Assembly: GCA_947396885.1 (NCBI GenBank)
Contig: OX377201.1
Span: forward strand, 70,282,983-70,346,982
Reading direction: 5' to 3'
Source: Heligmosomoides polygyrus polygyrus
Taxonomy: Eukaryota; Nematoda; Chromadorea; Rhabditida; Heligmosomidae
Length of the DNA stretch: 64,000 bases
Of this stretch, positions 59,625-64,000 are shown piece after piece; within the stretch, counting starts at the first letter, position 1; each line of letters begins with the position of its first letter. The notes below the pieces were generated by a model. The model was not told the origin of the DNA and ran no database searches. It saw only the letters and a program-made list of their open reading frames with translations. Position numbers and translations under genes: made by a program.

Positions 59625-59750
59625 GGCATGTTATACTTCGACGACAGCGTCGGCGACGCGGTCGGCGACAGTGTTGCGCGAGTTGCCACGCACTGCGTAG
59701 CACCCGTCCAGCACCGTCGCCGACCACGTCGCCGAAGTACATCATATGCC
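59625..59750. mobile_element. Harbinger-like MITE, 126 bp
   Basis: Left GGCATGTTATACTTCGACG; right, inverted, GGCATATGATGTACTTCGGC; TAA follows on the right and CAA precedes on the left. Interior carries GTCGGCGAC repeats. Same end family as 53523-54795. Confidence 0.65.
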
Positions 59751-59826
59751 TAACAATAGTCATACACCTAACACATGAGATGAGGTGAAAGTCAAATGAA
59801 ATCAGTTGATATTAATATCTTCTCTA

Positions 59827-59865
59827 CAAGTGCTCCGACACGCCTACCGGCGTGTCTCGTACTTG
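59827..59865 (-). repeat. Inverted near-copy of the helicase-flank stem-loop
   Basis: CAAGTGCTCCGACACGCC, short loop, GGCGTGTCTCGTACTTG. With the stem-loop at 59445-59483 it brackets a 380-bp centre that includes the MITE. Confidence 0.7.
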
Positions 59866-61084
59866 CGCGCTTCGCGCGACTTTATAGCATCACTGACCTA
59901 TGGAAAGTAGTTATTGTAAAACATAAAATTCGCTAGCATCTAGGACTTGGTGCGTGCTTTATCGGCATCAAGTCCTTCACCACTTCGGTACCATCATCAT
60001 AGACATTCTTTACTGACCGCCAGTAATGTCATTGGTTTGTGCTGCGCAGTACTTCTGTCCCCCAGGTTGTTCCTCCGCAATCATTCTCATGCTGAACAGC
60101 TAGCGTTTCAAGTTGTCGTTGACATGTCTTCCGAAGCCAGGTTCGCCTCTCTCGTTTCTTCTTACTGGATCTTATTGCTAGTCCACCTTTACAGGTCTTC
60201 CATCCCCTTTTTAGTCACCCACTTTCCTGGTCCCAACTACAGGCCCACTTCTTTGTTTCCACTATTGACACCTACTGGTCTCTTCTTGCTGGTTTCCCCG
60301 TCCTGGCCTCTCCTCCAGGTTCTTCCTTTCCTTCCTGGTCGCTCTCCTATTCCACCATAGAGGTCGCCTTTACCGCCCTTCTCCCCCTTAATGGTCCTCC
60401 CGGTCCTGCTCACTGCACGGTCGGTGACACGTATTGAGAATCAGGATGCTTCCTGCGCAACGCAGGGGGCCCGTTTTCTGGATCAAGAAGCTCAGAAGTG
60501 CGCGCAGTCGCCGCTATGTCGAGCATGAAGAGGCTATGCACATGGCAGATTCCTTCTTCTCCGTATGAATTCCCTTACGGCTCCCTTCTTGTTGATTCCT
60601 CGTCCTGGTCCCACCTCGGGGTCCCTTCTTCAAGGTATATTCCTCCTCACCCCCTCGGGATCCTCCCTACTACTCTACTCCAATTAACTAGACCTCCCAC
60701 GCTCACGACACGACGACGGCGAGCGAACGCCCATTGTGTGACATCGGTGTCACATCCTCTAAATCCGGTCTCTCTTAATGGTAATGTATCCCCTTGCTGA
60801 TCCTTACTGTCCCCTTTTCTGATTGGTAACTCCCTAATGGTCCCTACATATTGCCACCTCCTGGCTTGCCATCACGATGCTCCTCCTGGTCGCTGCCTCC
60901 TGATCGCCGTCGGTTCTCCACCCTCAAAGTTCCCTTCTACCCTTTCCCCTTTAACAGTCTTCTGATGCTCATGGCACGAGTTTGGCTTATCACTCAGAAA
61001 CGCGCCTAGGTGCTGTTGTGTTAAGCAGTAAAGGGCTGCGTTTCCCTGCTGCAGTAACATCCAACGTTCAATAGCAAAATTTGC
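59866..61084. repeat. Pyrimidine-rich right inner arm
   Basis: Plus strand is C/T-rich. From 60540 on it is the inverse of 57520-58060 (for example GACATCGGTGTCACATCCTC mirrors the GATGTGACACCGATG block near 57860). Open frames here are compositional. Confidence 0.6.
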
Positions 61085-61820
61085 CCGCGCAATAGATGAT
61101 GAGGCGCACCTCATTCAGGTTAGATCACACGACCGCTATCACTGTGGATGATGCGGCGTAACTCACAGGTTAGATCACTCCGCGGACAAAGGTAATGGTG
61201 ATAGGTGGTGATATCTCACATAGGTTAGATCATTCGACCGCCTTCGCTGTGGATAATGCGGCGTACCTCACTTCGGTTAGATCACTCGACCGCTCTTGCT
61301 GTGGATGATGCGACGTACCTTACTTAGGTTAGATCACTCCACGGACAAACTCTTTTATATATAGGTGGTGATGGTGATGGTGATGGTGATATCTCACATA
61401 GGTTAGATCATTCGACCGCCCTCACTGTGGATAATGCGGCGTACCTCACTTCGGTTAGATCACTCGAACGCTCTCGCTGTGGATGATACGGCGTACCTTA
61501 TTTAGGTTAGATCACTCCACGGACAAACACTTTTATATATAGGTGGTGATACCTTACTTAGATTAGATCACTCCACGAACAAACTCTTTTATATATAGGT
61601 GGTGATAGCTGTTCTGCCTTTACATCAGGCTCGTTCTCTTACGATTAGTTGAACGGCAGTAGTTGAACATGAAAATGTCGGAGATCATCACGAAGGCAAG
61701 GAGGACGTGGTTGACTAAAATGCGTGGCTAAGGTGGTGTTAGAAGAGCGAGGTACAAAGGTGACGTCATCACACTCTCCCCGCGCCGCGAGTGCACCGGA
61801 GGGTGACCTCACTAGCTATA

Positions 61821-62744
61821 CAGCGTGCGCCAAAATTATGGCGACAAGGTTTTCAATTCGCCAAGGGAGAAAATGCGGTACTTTCGAGAAACCAACGATG
61901 AGATAATGTTTATCAGTCTATTGTAAACTATACGCAACATTGAGATTCGAAGATATCTCCATCAGCATCGATATAGACTTTGAGACGCTTCGGGAAGGCA
62001 TCGATGGCGGCACGCAAGTAAGGCGCGTTGAGCTCATCCCACGCCTTTCTTCAAGGATCCACGGGGCGGTGAGGTTTCCCGCAGGCTTTGGCTTCCAGAG
62101 CTAGCCAGACCGTGTAATCCATCGGATTCAAATCCGGAGAGTTGACTGGCCACTCGCGGAAGCTGATGAATGGCAGAAAGTTGTCTTTGCACAAGTCTTT
62201 CAGCCTTCTTGCTCTGTGAGCTGGAACTCCTTCCTGTTTGAAGGTCTAGGAGGGCGCACGTGGGTCTTCTTGTAGGCCTTAAGTCCCAGTTTACGGAAGA
62301 TTCTTCTCAACGACGTCTCCATGATGTACATTTTCCCGACAACCGGCGGACCGAGTGCGCCGGCTTCCTGCGAATTCGTTCACGTACCCTCCTAAAGTTG
62401 TCCGTAGTTGTAACAGATAAGTGTCTTTCCCGTCCGGATCTATTATCCTCGGTTCCCAGGTCTTTTTAGCGTCTGATGGACCTATTCATGATACTCTGAT
62501 GAACCCCAAGACGGTGGTGAATGTCGCGTGCCGAGAAGCCTTGACGGTAAAGCTCAATGATTTAAGAACGGTGGCACGAACGCTTCACTATCTTGAAAAA
62601 CGACTTATGTGGTATGTTTGACTGAGGTAAGCATAAACTAACTGACTCAATAAAAACAATAAGAGCACGAAAAAAAGCGGACGCTCCGAATGAAAGGTCA
62701 AATTGTTTGCGCATGTGCTGTCGCCATAATTTTGGCGCACCCTG
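61821..62744 (-). mobile_element. Mariner element with transposase remnant
   Basis: Ends are CAGCGTGCGCCAAAATTATG and the inverse of CAGGGTGCGCCAAAATTATG, flanked by TA (61819-61820, 62745-62746). It is 924 bp, close to the 919-bp fold-back element at 3596-4514, and its ends start alike (CAGGGTGCG). It is inserted in the right arm of the composite. Confidence 0.85.
61930..62615 (-). pseudogene. Mariner-type transposase, frameshifted
   Basis: Reading the minus strand: IIELYRQGFSARDIHHRLGV (helix-turn-helix), RRVRERIRRKPAHSVRRL, RIFRKLGLKAYKK, then a large gap where the first catalytic region should be, LCKDNFLPFISFREWPVNSP, SPDLNPMDYTVWLALEAKAC, RKAWDELNAPYLRAAIDAFP and KRLKVYIDADG. The C-terminal part aligns with that at 3714-4023. 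Stops and frame changes are frequent and the middle of the gene is deleted. Confidence 0.8.
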
Positions 62745-62801
62745 TATAAAAATCGGTTGAAATTGATAACGTTCGATAGCGCTTTCGCGCACCCATTTTA
62801 A

Positions 62802-62931
62802 GGCCTATGTCATACCATCGCTCACCCCGAGCGAAGCCTAATGATAGGCTATCGACTCATCGCTTCGCGCGATCGATATAGGAGCTTATCATTAGGCTTC
62901 GCTCGAGGTGAGCGATTGTATGACATAGGCC
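62802..62931. mobile_element. Palindromic Harbinger-like MITE, 130 bp
   Basis: Ends GGCCTATGTCATAC and its inverse, flanked by TAA on both sides (62799-62801, 62932-62934). The arms are about 45 bp with two mismatches (ATCGCTCACC, CGAGCGAAGCCTAATGATA). The first 8 bases equal those of the 1.27 kb element at 53523-54795, so the two probably share a transposase source. Confidence 0.8.
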
Positions 62932-63927
62932 TAAGGCCGTGCGCGTTTTCTCACAGTGGTCCACGGAAATCGGAAAAAATGCATCACACAAGCCTCACCT
63001 GCATTTTCGCACCCCTATAACATTGCCCCCTCCAGAGCTAAACCATTCCACTTTGGCGTTCTAACTGATCGCTGAACTGATCTGCCTACAAAACCTACAA
63101 GCTACAACATGAAAGGTTCCAACTTGACAGAGCTATTGCGCTCCGAACACGCCCGCGCGTGCAATTTGCGAGCGGTCGCCCCTCGATTGAAAGGTACTTC
63201 TCTGCATGCATTGTTCACGGCCCACTCCAAAGGCTCGCTGTACAGCCTTAGAGCAACTCCTGACTAGGGTGGCTGCAAATTTCTGATAAGACTCCCCAAA
63301 CGCTCAGTCTTCAAGCTGTCCCCCCTTGATTGAAAGGTTCGATTCTGTATGCTTGCTCACGACGCATTCCAAAGGCCAGCTGCACGGCCTTAGAGCAACT
63401 CCTGACTAGGACGGCAGGAAATCTCGCCCACTCGATTGATAGGTGCGATTCTGTATGCATTGTGCACGGCGTACTCTCGGGGCATTCCTGGCATGAAAGA
63501 GCACTGGCAACGTACGCCATGCTTGAGATACTCCGAAAGCACGCATGTCACGGGAAATAAGTTGCTCTAATCGCAAAAGCCCGCTCCAGTCAATTTTGGA
63601 CCACCCACGGCGAAAATATGGGTGTTCCGGTAAACTTGTATACAGGTTTGTTTAGATCTTGAAGAAACGAATAGAATGGTACCAATGTTTTTTTTTCAAA
63701 AAACCTTAAACTGAAGGAGTTATGAGCATGCGACCCTATTTTTGCGTTTTTTCGCCCACTTTCGACTGTGCGGCGCGAGCGGTATTGTATACCAGACCTT
63801 CAACGGCCTGCCGGCCGCCAAACGTCTGGTTGGGACTTCGCCCCAAACCCGGACAATATAACACCCCGAACGTCTTCTCCTCATTAGGCCTTCTCTCATT
63901 CATTACAGTAAAAAAACTGGTTTTGCT

Positions 63928-64000
63928 ATAAAGTATGCAACATTACTCATGGGATGTCATGGAGTGTGTACTTCGCCTATACAACGCACTAAATTACGTT
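63928..64000. other. Window edge, nothing recognised
   Basis: AT-rich sequence beyond the right outer arm; no feature seen. Confidence 0.4.

Larger units (their letters stand above)
56087..63927. mobile_element. 7.8 kb inverted-repeat composite around a Helitron helicase remnant
   Basis: The outermost arms are inverted copies starting AGCAAAACCAGTTTTT on each side (56087 and 63927). Matching blocks occur in mirrored order: 56107-56600 with 63430-63900; a roughly 110-bp tandem family 56600-57062 with 63170-63420; a roughly 65-bp tandem family 57273-57500 with 61085-61600; purine-rich blocks 57520-58060 with pyrimidine-rich 60540-61080. The right arm is longer because of a mariner, a MITE and extra repeats. 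The centre holds the helicase pseudogene. No target-site duplication was seen. Confidence 0.6.

Noticed and set aside
59947..60800. Pro/Ser/Leu-rich plus-strand frames as secreted or mucin-like proteins
   Set aside because: They are translations of the pyrimidine-rich right arm, which is simply the inverse of the purine-rich left arm.

Overview
The window looks like eukaryotic, animal, most likely nematode DNA. Inference: a clade V (strongylid or hookworm-like) genome, because coding exons are short, GC-rich at third positions and end in TTTCAG-type acceptors, and because DD34D mariners, RTE-type and CR1-like LINEs, tRNA-derived SINEs and Helitron helicase remnants are packed together. No operons, rRNA genes or CRISPR arrays were seen. 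Only one host gene can be reconstructed with confidence; nearly everything else is transposable elements (TEs), mostly broken, with anonymous DNA between them.

Region 0.3-8.3 kb, minus strand: a seven-exon gene for a 265-residue protein with a C-terminal GSKIP-type (GSK3-binding/PKA-anchoring) domain. All seven exons keep frame. Its 5 kb first intron is a TE landing site: a fold-back mariner (3596-4514), a SINE with intact target-site duplications (5456-5741), a Harbinger-like element (5783-6722) holding a second tRNA-like repeat, and a hAT-type MITE (7808-8021).

Region 9.4-12.1 kb: a decayed RTE-type LINE (endonuclease, reverse transcriptase, C-terminal part). Region 12-29 kb: mostly anonymous, with SINE copies, a few GC-rich segments that could be exons, a hAT-like element (22817-24239) carrying a nested Harbinger-like MITE, and a deleted CR1-like LINE (26097-26833, minus). 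Region 29.8-35.6 kb: a second hAT-like element, then the tail of another RTE split by about 2.7 kb of inserted DNA that includes a nearly full-length mariner (33733-34995).

Region 37-47 kb: three more broken mariners (about 37070-39013, 42863-43655, 45973-46885), one containing a perfect 36-bp hairpin. Region 47.5-54.8 kb: an inverted-repeat element, strong hairpins and a 1.27 kb Harbinger-like element whose arms are GACGTC minisatellites.

Region 56.1-63.9 kb: the most unusual structure, a 7.8 kb composite with multi-kilobase inverted arms made of several tandem-repeat families around a truncated Helitron (PIF1-type) helicase, with a mariner and two Harbinger-like MITEs nested in it. I do not see a coherent novel multi-gene system; the strongest unusual signals are this composite, the Harbinger-like family, the hairpin-bearing mariner and the full intron-exon model of the GSKIP gene.
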